DNA of 64,000 nucleotides, from positions 868,001 to 932,000 of the forward strand of contig JAITYX010000017.1 in assembly GCA_021018815.1 (NCBI GenBank), read 5' to 3'. The notes under the pieces were generated by a model. It did no database searches, was not told the DNA's origin, and saw only the letters and a program-made list of their open reading frames with translations. The stretch is from Talinum fruticosum. Lineage: Eukaryota > Streptophyta > Magnoliopsida > Caryophyllales > Talinaceae. A program made the position numbers and the translations under genes. Of the stretch, positions 23,712 through 35,988 are shown piece by piece (the first letter of the stretch is position 1; the number at the start of each line of letters is the position of its first letter).

Positions 23712-25124
23712 ACGATGTTAGAACTATGTCTTATTTATTTAATTAATTAAATGTTTTAGTGTCAGCGTCAAACTATTGTTAAGGATAGTGATGGTTGGAC
23801 CACCCAGTTGATTGTTATTGTCGGATGATGAGTAACGAATGATAATAAAATATCACAAACATTAATCCTTGTGTCGAATTATAAATGGAAGTTTATGACT
23901 CTGAGGATTCGAATTAATCTTTACTTAGATCTGGATATCCCGAGTTTGTTCTGTTATCTATTCACTGTTGCATATACTCCTTTATATGTTCATTTTCGAT
24001 GTTGCATATGCGCAGCAATGTGAGTTGAGTTTGTATGAGTATGTAAAAATTTTAAAGTTGCTATAAATATGTTCTTTAAAGTATCTTAATAACCACTAAA
24101 TTATTTTTTATGAAAAAAATCATAGAAAATTAGTAAAAATAACAATAAAGGGGCTTTTCTTTATATTTGTAACGATGATATTTTTTATTTAATTTTATAA
24201 TTATGAGAAATTATTGATATTATAGCCGTTTTTCCCAATATATGAACTTTTACAGCACTAGACTTCCAATTCCACCGTTTCTTTCAACTCATCATAATAC
24301 ACAATGCCTAAATTCTAAAGTGTAATAGCTAGAGACAAAAATATTTGTTCCTTTTTTGAAAAATTTCAAAAAGTTTCTTCTTTATTAAACGCCTTTTATC
24401 ATTTTTCATGTGCAGTTTACAAGACAATGATGATAGTGATATAAAATTTGTCTTCAGCTAAAATCTAGAATTGTATTCATTAATTCTTATATTAATTCTT
24501 CCCATTTAAATACACCTTGATATGTTAGATATCGACCTTATACGATATGTTAGACTTAATTTGATAATTGTACATAGTACTAATAAAATTATACAGAATT
24601 GTTATGGTTCTTCATTCGTCTTTTTTGGTTATGAGACCAGCTAGTTTATGTTACTCACACATATACACAGATGAGGCATGTACATGAATGAGATATCTCT
24701 CAATTTATAACTGGAATGTGTAACTCTTATTCTCGTGTTCTTTTTGAAAGAAAAAAGAAGAAGCCGGACTCTCCCAATATTCAAACTCTATGACTACAGC
24801 AGAAACAATAATAGACTACAACGACGACGATCTCATCATCCTACCACCGTATCCTACTAAAATAGTGTTTTGGGAGGTCAAGATATAGACAACCTTATAT
24901 CTACATACCATGAAGTTCTAAACGAGACAACACAAACGGGTCTTGTTGTCATATGGACTCTTAAGCTTAATCCCATCTCCATTGGCGAGCACATTAATGC
25001 TGAATTTACTCGCCATCTTTGGCGCCCCTTAATTATCATGGTATCAATATGTACAAAGAGCTATACAGCTCATCTTGTTGAAACTTTCTCTCTTCTTTTC
25101 TCTGGTACGTATCAGAGGTTTGAG
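23712..25124. other. Intergenic, nothing recognised
   Basis: AT-rich DNA upstream of the tRNA and downstream of the HD-Zip gene; the part next to 25125 should include the HD-Zip 3' UTR. The plus-strand frame 24870-25370 is antisense to HD-Zip exon 2. Confidence 0.5.
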
Positions 25125-25995
25125 TTAGGACCAGATTTCCCACCATTGGCAACTGTCAACAGCTTGATCGAACAAGCCATCGGGTCGAAGATCTTCACTC
25201 CAGTTAGGCTCGGGTGTAGTCAGAGAACCCCCAACAACAGGATCTACCATCTTCAATATCTCCATTCCCTCCGTTTCAAAATAGTTGGCGTTCTCGCTCG
25301 AGCCCTCGTCCGACACGATACTGGTCCCATAATCCGATCCAGCTGCCTCCATAGACAAGTCTGGCTTTGATTCATTATCTCTTTCATCATTTTTGTTGGT
25401 ATTAGTTATTTCACTCTCATCTGATTTCCCGTAATTCCCTGAATCACTAGCCACTTCGTTATTTCTGTTCACTACCCCATCAGCTTCTTCTTCCTCACGT
25501 TGATTTTCAGTTGCCTCATCAGTTTTCCCCGCTAATAAATCTCTCAGCTTTTGCACCTGCAATAATATATTAATTCCATGAGATTATTTTATTTTAAGAT
25601 CAGCTGATTTAATACAATGATTTGAAGGGTACCTGTAAAAAGAGGGACTGTTTCTCCTTGTTCAAGGACTCAAACTGAGAGGCGAGGGCATTGTAATTAG
25701 CCCTCAAGATGGTGTAGTCACGCTCGAGCTGCTTAGACTTGTAACGGGCCCTCTTGTTCTGGAACCAGATGGCTATCTGGCGAGGCTGCAACCCGAGCTC
25801 TCGAGCCAACTGCACCTTCTTCTTGGGCTCCAACTTGGTCTCGTTCTCGAATATCGACTCCAAAGATCGTACTTGCTCGTCGCTAAACCTCCTCTTGTTG
25901 AGCATCTTCTTCTTCTTCGAACTCGACATTGACGATGAGCTTATGCAGAACATCTCTGAGGGTGAGTAGTACTCCTCCCCTTCTTCAAACATCAT
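25125..25995 (-). CDS. HD-Zip class I transcription factor, ATHB7/ATHB12-like (gamma clade)
   Basis: Nuclear DNA-binding regulator; family members of this clade are induced by ABA and water deficit and bind CAATNATTG-type sites as dimers. Exon 1 is 25995-25633 (121 codons), exon 2 is 25556-25125 (144 codons with stop), intron 76 nt, GTACCC to TTGCAG. The product is 264 residues. The homeodomain covers about residues 31-88, with recognition helix [19 protein letters not shown] leucine zipper with heptad leucines follows directly at about 90-130 and is interrupted by the intron after LFLQ, the usual place. The C-terminal half is acidic and Asn/Ser-rich and ends QWWEIWS, resembling the Trp-rich tail of ATHB7/12. 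Two adjacent ATGs sit at the start; I take the first. No frameshift is seen. The call is firm to subclade level. Confidence 0.95.
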
Positions 25996-26160
25996 TTTTT
26001 TCTTTTTTATGGGATTATAATTTGCATATAATAATAATAATAATATTAATATGAGAGGAGGGAAATTTGTGTTTGAATTTGGGATTTAGGATCAATATTA
26101 GATGGGGAGCTAATTTAGGTCCTACGTTTGGAGGGAGGGGAAGTGGAGTTAAGATATCGT

Positions 26161-26168
26161 TTTATATA
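26161..26168 (-). promoter_or_regulatory. Likely TATA box of the HD-Zip I gene
   Basis: Minus-strand TATATAAA, about 166 nt upstream of the start codon at 25995. It is the only strong TATA word in the near-upstream region. Confidence 0.5.
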
Positions 26169-27737
26169 TATGTGAAATAAGCCAATAACATATAGTAACG
26201 TGTTGTACCTTTCTTTCTAGTGCCTTGTAAAAGTTGGTTGTCCATATTCTTCCGTCTCTAACTCTTTTTTTTTTTTAAATTATTTTTTATAAATAATTTT
26301 TCTGCTTCTTTTGTCTTGCCTTTGAGTAATTTACTATCCCACGTTTAAATGGCCTGCCTTGATTATAAATGGAAATAAAAGTATTCAACTAATCACTATA
26401 TAGTAGGTTTGATTTTTTACATGCTGTGACATACATGAACCCGTTGTTTATTTGTTCTCATCATCGCTCCTAGGTGCAGCACAGTATTGTGTCAAAAACT
26501 TCTAAGATTTACTAGAAATGATATTACGGTTTTTCGGGTGTTGACATACATTTGAGTGAGTAAAGGAAGTTTTTACATTGTTTTGGCATATCTTTATAGA
26601 TGTTTCGTTATTTTCTCGAAAAAATTTATAATTGTAGCAATCCTGTATTTTTTTCACTGAAAATGAGTTACATAGACATACCAATATAATAAAATTAAAT
26701 AAATAAGGAATTAAATTCATGAGCGGTAAAATACGGCGTTGATGAAATCCTATTTTAATTTTAGCTCAATATGTGGAAATTTAAAATAATAATTTGAGAA
26801 GTCCAAGTTGATGGTTACTATAAATTTAGATGGGATAGTATAGCTAGCAATAAATGTTTTAGTACGTTTCTAGCCCTAGCAGAATTTATGAATATATTCA
26901 AAACTTTGACCACTCGTGTACTAGAATAGTAGTCACACTGTTATGTTATACTGTTACTATATTTTTTAGATTATATATGACTGACTTATGAAAAATATTT
27001 CCAACTTAGGTAGGTATAAATTGTGACTTATATGTAAACCAAAAAATATTAATATTTTTTGTTAAGTATATTTTTAAAACTAATTTCATACAAGTCAGTA
27101 CAATTATATATACATATATAGCAAAAATATTTCCAACAATTAATCCTTACCAAAGCTAAAATCCCCTCGTCAACTTGTAAATTTTATTGTCCAATTTATG
27201 TCAATTGAATCTAATAAGCCTGACAATTGAAGTCCTACATTCTAGACATATCAAAAGTCACCTGAATCGAATAAATCAAACTCATACTAGAGCCGACATA
27301 TAAAGTAATGAACCTGAATTAAAAAATGAGAGCTGAATCGATCAATGTTGCCTCTCTTTTTAAGATCATAAGTTTATTGTATTAAAAATCAATTAATTTT
27401 AAAATTAACTCAAAATTAAATTTAACTTTAATATAATACAATTCGATGTTAACCCAAATCGAAACCAAATTCGATTAATCCAATAATTAGGTGTACTAAC
27501 TTGTATTGTACCCAACAAATACAGTTAGATTAATGATCCTAGGATGATTAAGTAAAGATAATTAAGAAGAATGAAGGAAGGAACCAATGAGATTAGTTGG
27601 ACTAGGGACAAGGACCTGTCAAAACTGTCACACATCAGCCTTGATTTAGTCGACACATGTTCTTGATCGATACATTGTATCTCTTTCTCCTTGTCTTTTT
27701 CTCTTTTAATTTTATGTCCACATGGGGCCCCGCTAAC
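26169..27737. other. HD-Zip upstream region, no gene seen
   Basis: AT-rich, without a supportable gene. The frame at 26502-26720 has no recognisable similarity. Confidence 0.5.
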
Positions 27738-27920
27738 TGACGTGGCGCAAAATATGTGGTCCTCACCATAAAGCTTCGATGGAAATGTGGGCTATTTATG
27801 ACACGTGCCCAATTGTTGGATCGGTAAAAATACATCTGTGGGAACCACTTTGAAAAGTACACTTGTCATTTGTTGACACGTACTCTGTCAAGATCTTCCC
27901 CCATGTTGGTGAGCCACGTG
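27738..27920. promoter_or_regulatory. Cluster of four ACGT (ABRE/G-box) motifs
   Basis: Within 183 bases there are TGACGTGGC (27738-27746), ACACGTGCCC with CACGTG at 27802-27807, GACACGTAC (ACGT at 27878-27881) and GCCACGTGGG with CACGTG at 27915-27920. Such clustered ACGT cores are binding sites of bZIP/ABF and bHLH factors. They lie 1.74-1.92 kb upstream of the HD-Zip I start codon. Assignment to that gene is inference from distance and from the known ABA response of the clade. Confidence 0.5.
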
Positions 27921-28587
27921 GGGGCCGATCTTTGGGGCTGTCATCTTCTTCGAAAGTCTCCTTTAATTTTTTGCTTAAAAGATCGAGATCAAGTTGTAAT
28001 CTTGCTTAAGTTATTGAGATAATTAGGCCTAATTACTTAGGGATTGTTTGTTAAAAAATCAATATAAGTCTTTTAAAATCAGTCTCCCGAACTTATACAA
28101 ATAATTGTAGGGATACAGTAAAATTTCCTTGAATATCATTAGATTGCGCAAAAGCAAAATTCATATGAAAAAATGATTATCCGTTCAGAATTATTTAACG
28201 AAAAATAAAATAATATACTTACCTGAAGTTTGAGGAGGCCTAGAGACCGACAACCTTAATTAGAGGCCTACGAATCCCTAAGCTTGATGGTTTTCGAGTT
28301 TAATTAGCTTGTTTGCTATGATTATTATAGGAACATTTGCTTTATGCTAGAAATAATCGTGAATTTGATGATATATATCCAATCTTGATCTCCATTTTGT
28401 GTCACGGCCTTTTCTTATAAGGAGGCGTAATCTAATCATTTATTGTATAAAGTACTTCATTCTATTATTAAATTGAATCGTCCCATTTGTCCCCTACAAT
28501 AGTTGGGACGATTGTACCACTAGTTGAATGGGTTGTTTACTTCCATCATGATCCTACTTATTATGAAATAACTATCTGATTATACCA
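27921..28587. other. Intergenic, nothing recognised
   Basis: I see no gene, RNA or repeat in this stretch. Confidence 0.45.
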
Positions 28588-28864
28588 CTGTCTCCGTTTT
28601 ACAAAATATGTTATTTTTAAGTCTGTAAGAGAGTATTAAAGAAATGCATAATTTATGTTAATTTTGTGTTAAAAGATTAAGATGTCCTAAAGTTTTATTA
28701 GAATGAGAAAAGTCAATGAAAAAAATAAGAGGAAAAAAAAATTAATAAGGATAAAAATTAATAATTAGTCATTAGTATATTATTAGGACTATAAAGTTAA
28801 AAATATTGTAAAACGAAAAAAGTTAGTTAAAGTGATGGATATTATGAAACTACAGGAGTGCTAA
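28588..28864. mobile_element. Possible degenerate Stowaway-like MITE
   Basis: The left side has CTGTCTCCGTTTTACAAAAT and the right side reverse-complemented has CACTCCTGTAGTTTCATAAT, both variants of the CTCC(C)TCCGTTTCA ends of plant Stowaway elements. About 277 bp, AT-rich inside, no coding. Ends are diverged and the TA duplication is unclear. Confidence 0.4.
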
Positions 28865-31110
28865 ACTGGAGAGTTTTCAAGATAAATTTTAAATTAACCA
28901 ATTATAATATGTTGGTATACTTTTAGCATAATTAAATGCATAAAATCTTTTATGCAATAATTCATAAATCATACTTTCTAAAACACACGAATGCATTGTA
29001 TACTCCCCTACAATATTTTTCTCTTCGCTTGGTAACTTAAATTGTAAAAAAATTTCGGGTCAATCATTTTGCACATTTTTCTTTCGGTAATTAATTTATC
29101 TCAAAAGAGATATAATAATACACAAAAATAACCCCTGTATACTAATATGCCTCGTTAGATAATTTAAACTCGTATTAACGCGTAAAAATCTAAGTATACA
29201 CTTTTGACCAACAAAAATGTTACTCTTTCTACATGCCCTTAAGCTCAAATATTAAATACTTAACTACTGGAAATATATATATATAGAGATAGAATACCTT
29301 GGTCATCTAATTACACCAATATTAAATTCTTAACTAGTAATTACTTTCATTATTACGTGTTTATTAAGTACTTTAGATAATCACAATTACTGATTCCAAG
29401 AAGACTAAAATGGTTTCAACCAATAGAAGTGGAGGATTAGATGTTAGACGTTTTGATTAAATTAAAGTTTAAGGAATCTTAAATTGATGGATCGGTTCAA
29501 ATGAATATGTGTCACCTATGCATATGTCATTTAGATTGAAGACTGAGAGAAATTTCCCATCCTTGACGTCATCTAGGGTTTTCAATTAGGGCAACTGGAC
29601 GGTTCAGATTCAACTGTGTATTTTTCTTAACTCTGCAATTATGTCATCATTAGGAAGACCACACATCTTGTTTATACAATAATCTTATTATAATGACGTT
29701 CACATTAATCAATTGAAACTTTATAATCTATATTATCTATTGACGCCGGCGCAATTAACACCGTGTTTTTGTTTGTAATTGTAATTGTCAGTTGGAAATC
29801 ACCTGCTAGTTTTATAGTCAAGACCTACTATGTATACTATATATTATTCTCATCATTAACTCATAATTTTATTCAATTTATTATGTGATCCCGGGTCTAT
29901 GGACCGGGGTCGCAAAACATAGCAAAAAATTCCTTTCGTATGGCAAATGTTGCTACCCCTTCTTTTCCCACCTATTATTTCTTGTGAATTCAAGATTACG
30001 ATATATAATTTATAAAGGTGAAACACGGTAGACTATTTATCAACATATGCAAAAATTGCTATGATTTTTATATCATACATATGATATATTGGTAAAGATA
30101 CATAATATAATAGCCAACAATATAATTTATTGCAGTTGGTAATTATCATTGTTAACCCTAAAACTCACATAAGAGACATATTCGTGTAACATGAAAAATT
30201 ATTGGTAAGTATGGAGTTTTTTCCGAGTTTTTGACAAATTACAATTAGTTCTATGTAATACCCGTGCCAAGCTAAATTAAAATTATGACAACCAATTAAC
30301 GATCACGAATATTTTCTAACGAGCCACCTATAGTATTGATCTGTAAACCTGATTTTGACAGCTACAGTTGATTTTTTAGAAGACTTTTACTTAATTTCGA
30401 TATCATGGCCAAAAGTATATACTTTTTTTGTTTAATTTTTGTGTAGAAAAAGAGAGAAACAACATTCAATGGAAGGTTGAAGTGCATGAATCGAATGGGT
30501 CATATGAAAATGACCAAATGAATGAAAGGGGTGGGGGGCCAAGATTTTTGTCAGGATGTGTAAGGTTAAGTGAGACCAAAAGCATCAAAATAAAAGAAGA
30601 TAAGCTTTGTCTACATGCATAGACAAGAAACTATATGTCGTCTTAGAATTCCCCTTTTTCCCCTTCCTCGATATTTTTTTTATAAATAAAAATAATTGCT
30701 TACATTTTAAATCTGCCTAAATTTTATCTAAATAAAAATGATATCAATCCTTATCGTTATGAACACATATATCCTAACTTTGATGTACCCATTTTTTCCC
30801 GATTCAAACCTTTCTTTTTGACATAGTAACGTAAAAATTAGAATAAAATTTAAATTTTATATCGTAAAAAATAAATTGTAAATTATTCGCAGAAGGGTAA
30901 AATTTGTGTCTTATTTGATTGGATGTAATGAATCTTATAATATAAGTAAATTTATGTGTTTTCGTTAAAATCGTTATGAGGCCAATTCATTGGTCTGTAT
31001 TACGTTGCAAGTACACAACAACAGCTGCCCAAAACGTTATGGAATATTGAATTTTGAACTGCTGTATATTTTTAGATTTTCAGTCCAACGAAATTTTTGT
31101 GTTTCCTGGT
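28865..31110. other. Intergenic, no gene seen
   Basis: AT-rich DNA without a recognisable gene. A GC-rich imperfect palindrome of about 25 bases lies at 29888-29913 (GATCCCGGGTC, spacer, GGACCGGGGTC). The frame at 30428-30622 uses a TTT-rich region and resembles nothing known. Confidence 0.5.
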
Positions 31111-31450
31111 TCTTTTTTTATTTTATAGAAGAGGGGTAAATATTACTCATTATCTAACTCCGAAAACGAGTCCAACAAGGCTAGCTCAATGATACTATCA
31201 GAAGCTCCCTCAACCCATGATCGGCGGAAAAATCAAAAGGTTGGAGGTGAGTTAAGGAACAAGCTACCCGATTTCCCTTTCTCTTAACATGAGAAAACGA
31301 ACAAAAATCAAAATAAGGCGAAATAGAAAGAATACTAGATAAAATAAGCCCGGTTATTAAGGCCGTTCTTGTTTTATTGGGTAGTTCTATGAAGATTGTG
31401 AAAAGCTTCCCTCTCAACTCCAGGGCCGAGTTATGGGCTTTGGAACCCAA
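31111..31450 (-). mobile_element. LINE 3'-end fragment (RNase H region)
   Basis: Minus-strand remnant of a LINE ORF2 C terminus. Visible words are a SPYFDFCSFSHVKRKGNRVA block and THLQPFDF, then after a one-base frame change EGASDSIIELALLDSFSELD and a stop. A short A-rich tail (TAAAATAAAAAAAG on minus) ends it near 31110. The FDFCSFSH and GNRVA blocks match the fragment at 62961-63390, so both derive from one LINE family. The 5' boundary and a target duplication were not found. Confidence 0.6.
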
Positions 31451-32412
31451 ATATCGCAGAGGCAGTCAGTTGAGTACTAAAGATCAAAATTAAGCCAAGG
31501 GATTGATGTTTAAGTAGCCCAACGTACCATAAAAGATAGGCCCATTAATCTTAGTCAAGGCTGGTAAGTTAATACTGAGGTAGGCCCATGATACCTCGGT
31601 GACTAATTAACAAGGCCCGATTTTTGAGCCCAGCTTTACAATTCTTTGGGAATTCAGATTTTTAATCCCAAGTTTTAGTATCTGTTTGTTTCATCGTGGA
31701 TCTGAATTTATGAACCCGGTGAAATGCCGTAATTTAAAAACAGCAATCTTTTCAGAAAGGGACTATGGGAATAGGGTTTGAGTTTTAAAAAATTAAAATA
31801 ATATATATATATATATATATATAAAATGGGGGTTGAATTTCTTTGAATCAGAAAAATGACACATAAGGCTTGTTATTTCCAAATTAATTAATTGAGGTGT
31901 ATGTAAAATCGTATCTAATGTAACTTTTATGGATTAGTTACAGGAAATACAATCCCAGTCCCCCATTGACTTAATCACAGTGTCAAAAAGGAAGTCATCA
32001 CCCAAAAAGCAACGTAGAAAAACACACCGAGTTGTTGCCTTGATCATCCCCCACCCCCCGGCCCCTTTTTCCATCATTTAAAAGTTTTTAATTGCATCTT
32101 TTTATCAAGAATTTATATATTCGGGATAGAATTGACCTATCTGCTTGTAAAAATGCTTGAAGGTATAAGATTGTTTATAGTTGAATTTTACTATAACCCG
32201 TGAAGGAGGACTCATACAATGAATTGTGTAACATACACTTAAAAACTCATATTATTTTGTGTAACATCTCGCGGAATTAAAATATCCAATATATAGTTTT
32301 AAATTGTGTAATAAAGAACAACTATTTATGTCAATTTGAGTAAATCAAAAGGTAATTGGAATATACATGTAGTTCCGAACGAGTTGTATATTTAAACAAT
32401 CGAAAAATGTTG
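31451..32412. other. Intergenic; short (TA)n run
   Basis: No gene. A short TA run lies at about 31800-31822. The rest is AT-rich sequence up to the start of the tandem array. Confidence 0.5.
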
Positions 32413-35400
32413 ATGCAAAAGTTATAATTAGTAATTATCAACTAAATTCATAAAGATAATACTCGTAAGCTTTTCAAGGGGTTTAAGAGGCATATTGGTC
32501 GAGTGCTTCTAAGACCCAAAAATTAAGGCTATTATTCATGATTTTTTGCAATTTTTGAAAATTTTTGAAAATATATCAAATAATATCTTAACAAACCTAC
32601 TGAAATTTAAAGAGTTTCGTCCCTATTTAAGGCAAATGTTAGATCATTTCAAGAGTATTGTACATAAAAAAACTTTCGGATAAAACACCCAAATCTTCCT
32701 CGTTCTAAGCCGATGTGGGATCACCATCTCAAATCCAAAAGACAATAGCAATTTCATAAGTAGAAATCATAAAGATAATCTAAATTTATAAAGAGAATAT
32801 TGTGAGCTTCCCAAGGGGTTTTAGAGGTATAGTGGTCAAATACTTCCAAGACCTAAAAATGAAGGCTATTATCCACGATTTTTTACAATTTTTTAAAAAG
32901 TTATCCAATAATATATTACCAAACCTACTGATAATTCAATAGGTTCATGGTAATTTAAGGCCGATTCTAGATCATTTGAAAAGCATTGTACGCTCGAAAA
33001 ACACCGAAATAAAACACCCGAATCTTGCTCATTATTGACTGCTTTGTAATCACTTTCTAAGATGAAAATCTTATAAGTAGTAATTATCAATATTATAAAA
33101 ATTCACAAAGGTAATACCAGTAAACTTCCTAAGGGGTTTCAGAGGCGTCTTGGATAAGTGTTTCCAAAACCAAACAACGAAGGCTATTAACCATGATTTT
33201 TGTAATTTTTGGGAAAGTTTCGGAAAGTTGTCAAATAATATTTCAACAAAGCTACCGACAATTCAAGATATTCTTGACTATTTAAGGCTCATTATAGATC
33301 ATTTCAAGAGCATTGTATACCAAAAAACACTCAAATAAAATATCCAAATCTTGCTCATTCTTATCTACTTTGGGATCACATTCTTAGATCGGAAAGACAA
33401 TGACAATGTCAAAATTAGTAATTATCAAGATCATCTAAATTCATAAAGATAATACTGTGAACTTTCCAAAGGGTTTCAGAGGCATACTTGGTCAAATTAT
33501 TCAAACACCTAAAAATGAAGGCTATTATCGACGGTTTTTGCAATTTTTGGTAAATTTTCAAAAGTTATCAAATAATATTTTAACAAACCTAGTAACATTT
33601 AAGAGGTTCTTAAATATTTATAGCTTATTCAGATTATTTCAAGAGTATTGTACACAAGAAAAATACTTGAAATAAACACCAAAATCGTACTCATTCCCGA
33701 CTATTTTGGGATCACCTTCTAAGATACAAAAGATAATAGCAATATCATAAGTAGAAATTATCAAGATACAAAACACTTAAAAACAATACACAAATGTTGG
33801 TCATTCTTGACTACTTTTGGATCAACTTATAAGATTCAAAAGAGAATAGCAATGTCATAAATAGAAATTATTAAGATCATCTAAATTAGTAAAAATAATA
33901 TTGTGAACTTCGAAAGGGGTTTCGGAGGCATAGTGGACAAGTGCTCCCACGACCCAAAAATAAAGGCTATAATACACAGTTTTTGGGAAATTTTTGGAAA
34001 GTTATGGAATAATATCTTAAGAAACCTACTGAAAATTCACGATGTTATTGGTTATTTAAGGCCCATTGTAGATCATTTCAAGAGCACTCGTACACCGGAA
34101 AAACACTTAAATAAAATACCCAAATCTTACTCATTCTTAGTCGCTTTGCGATAACCTTCTAAGATCAAAAATAGAATGGAAATGTTATAATTACTAATTA
34201 TCAAGATCATCTAAATTCATAAAAATAATAATGTGAACTTCCCAAGGGGTTTCGGAGGCATAATTGTCAAGTGCTTTCAAGACCTAAAAATAAAGGCTAT
34301 TATCCATGATTTTTTCAATTTTTGTGAAATTTTCGGAAAGTTGTCAAATAATATCTTAACAAACCTAGTGACAATTCAAAAGGTTCTTGAATATTTAAGG
34401 CGTATTCTAGATCATTTAAAGAGCATTGTATACCAAAAAAACACTCAAATAAAACACCCAAATCATGCTTATTCTTCATTGCTTTGAGATCACCTTTTAA
34501 GATAAAAAAGACAATGGTAATGTCATAAGTAGTAATTATCAAGATCATCTAAATTTATAAAAATAATACTGTGAACTTTTCAAGGGGTTTTAGAGGTATA
34601 GTCAAATGTTTCCAAGAATAAAAAGGAAAGCTATTATACACGGTTTTTGCGGTTTTTGGGAAATTTTCGAAAGTTTTCAAATAATACCTTAACAAACATA
34701 CTGATAATTCAAGAGATTTTTGATTATTTAAGGCGTAATCTAGACCATTTAAAATGCATTGTAGACCAGAAAAACACTTAAATAAAACACCCAAATCATG
34801 CTCATTCTTTGCTACTTTAGGATCACCCTCTAAGACCAAAATGACAATGACAATGACAATGTCATAAGTAGTAATTATCAAGATCATTTAATTCATAAAG
34901 ATAATAATGTGAACTTTTGACAGGGTTTCGAAGCATAACGGTCAAGTGCTTTTAAGACCTAGAAAAGAAGGCTATTTCCACAGCTTTGCACGTTTGGAAA
35001 ATTTTTGAAAAGTTGTCAAATAATACGTTAACAAATCTAGTGACAATTCAAGAGGTTATTGGCCATTTAAGGCCCATTCTTTATCATTTCAAGAGCATTG
35101 TAAACTGGAAAAACATTCAAATAAAAGCACCCAAATCATGCTCATTCTTTCTCGCTTTGGGATCACCTTCTAAATTTAAAAGACAATGACAATGTCATAA
35201 GTAATAATGATCAAGACCATATAAATTCATAAAGATAATATTGTGAACTTTTCAAGTGGTTTCGGAGGCATACTAGTCAAGTGCTTCCAAGACCCAAAAA
35301 GAAGACTATTATCAACAGTTTTTTGTAATTTTTTGGATATTTTCAGAAAGTTATCAAATAATATATTAACAAACATATTGATAATTCAAGAGGTTCTTGA

Positions 35401-35652
35401 CTATTTAAGGCCCATTCTAGATCATTTCAAAAGCATTATGCATCATAAAAACACTCAAATAAAACACCCAAATCTTGTTTATTCTTGGCTATTTTGGGAT
35501 CACCTTCTACGATTAAAAAGACAATGACAATGTCATAAGTAGTAATTATCAAGATCATCTAAATTCATAGAGATAATATTGTGAACTTCCCAATGGGTTT
35601 CGGAGGCGTAGTGGTCAAGTGCTTCTATGACCCAAAAAGAAGGCTATTATTT
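32413..35652. repeat. Tandem array of about ten 338-bp units
   Basis: Each unit contains GTGAACTTCCCAAGGGGTTT, then CGGAGGCATAGTGG, CAAGTGCTTCCAAGACC, GTCAAATAATATCTTAAC, TTTAAGGCCCATTCTAGATC, CATTTCAAGAGCATTGTA, AAACACCCAAATC and GTCATAAGTAGTAATTATC. Anchors at the AGGGGTTT word fall at 32477, 32814, 33132, 33470, 33915, 34245, 34583, 34922, 35255 and 35593, so the usual step is 330-339 bp. The step 33470 to 33915 is longer because a partial copy of about 110 bp is inserted near 33775. The first and last units are incomplete. Copies differ at roughly a fifth of positions by eye. Several units keep plus-strand frames of 60-94 codons, but 338 is not a multiple of three and the peptide has no known relative. 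Confidence 0.9.
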
Positions 35653-35718
35653 GAATTCACAAAACAGGGTTAGTCTGTTTAATTAGAATTTTTTATATAA
35701 AATTATGTTCAAAAATTA

Positions 35719-35988
35719 CTCCCACCGTTTCAAATATACAAGTCATTTTAACTAACTTTTATCTTTTCACCAAACTTGTCACTATACAATTTCAATGACG
35801 TTAATTAGTAGTTTACTGATTTTGTTCTTATTAATTGCTTTAATTCTCTTCTTTTTTCATTAATTTTCTTCATTTTCAATAAAATATAGTAGTAACTTGG
35901 TCTTTTAATACAAAATTTGTCATAAATTTTATGTTTTTTTATATTTTCTTATAATCTTAAAACGACATGTATTTTGAAACGGATGAAG
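35719..35988. mobile_element. Stowaway-like (Tc1/mariner) MITE
   Basis: The left end CTCCCACCGTTTCAAATATA matches the right end reverse-complemented, CTTCATCCGTTTCAAAATAC; these are the classic plant Stowaway termini. About 270 bp, AT-rich. The left flank is TA; the right flank is CA, possibly a mutated TA. It sits about 70 bp beyond the tandem array. Confidence 0.6.

Noticed and set aside
24870..25370. 166-codon plus-strand frame
   Set aside because: Antisense to HD-Zip exon 2 and lacking any ATG-supported domain; the minus strand encodes the zipper and the WWEIWS tail.
25125..25995. The HD-Zip gene as a target of the local MIR166
   Set aside because: miR166 targets class III HD-Zip mRNAs in the START-domain coding region; this gene is class I and has no START domain.
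32413..35652. CRISPR-like or LTR interpretation of the repeats
   Set aside because: Units are contiguous with no unique spacers, the genome is a plant's, and there are no LTR or retroelement coding signatures.
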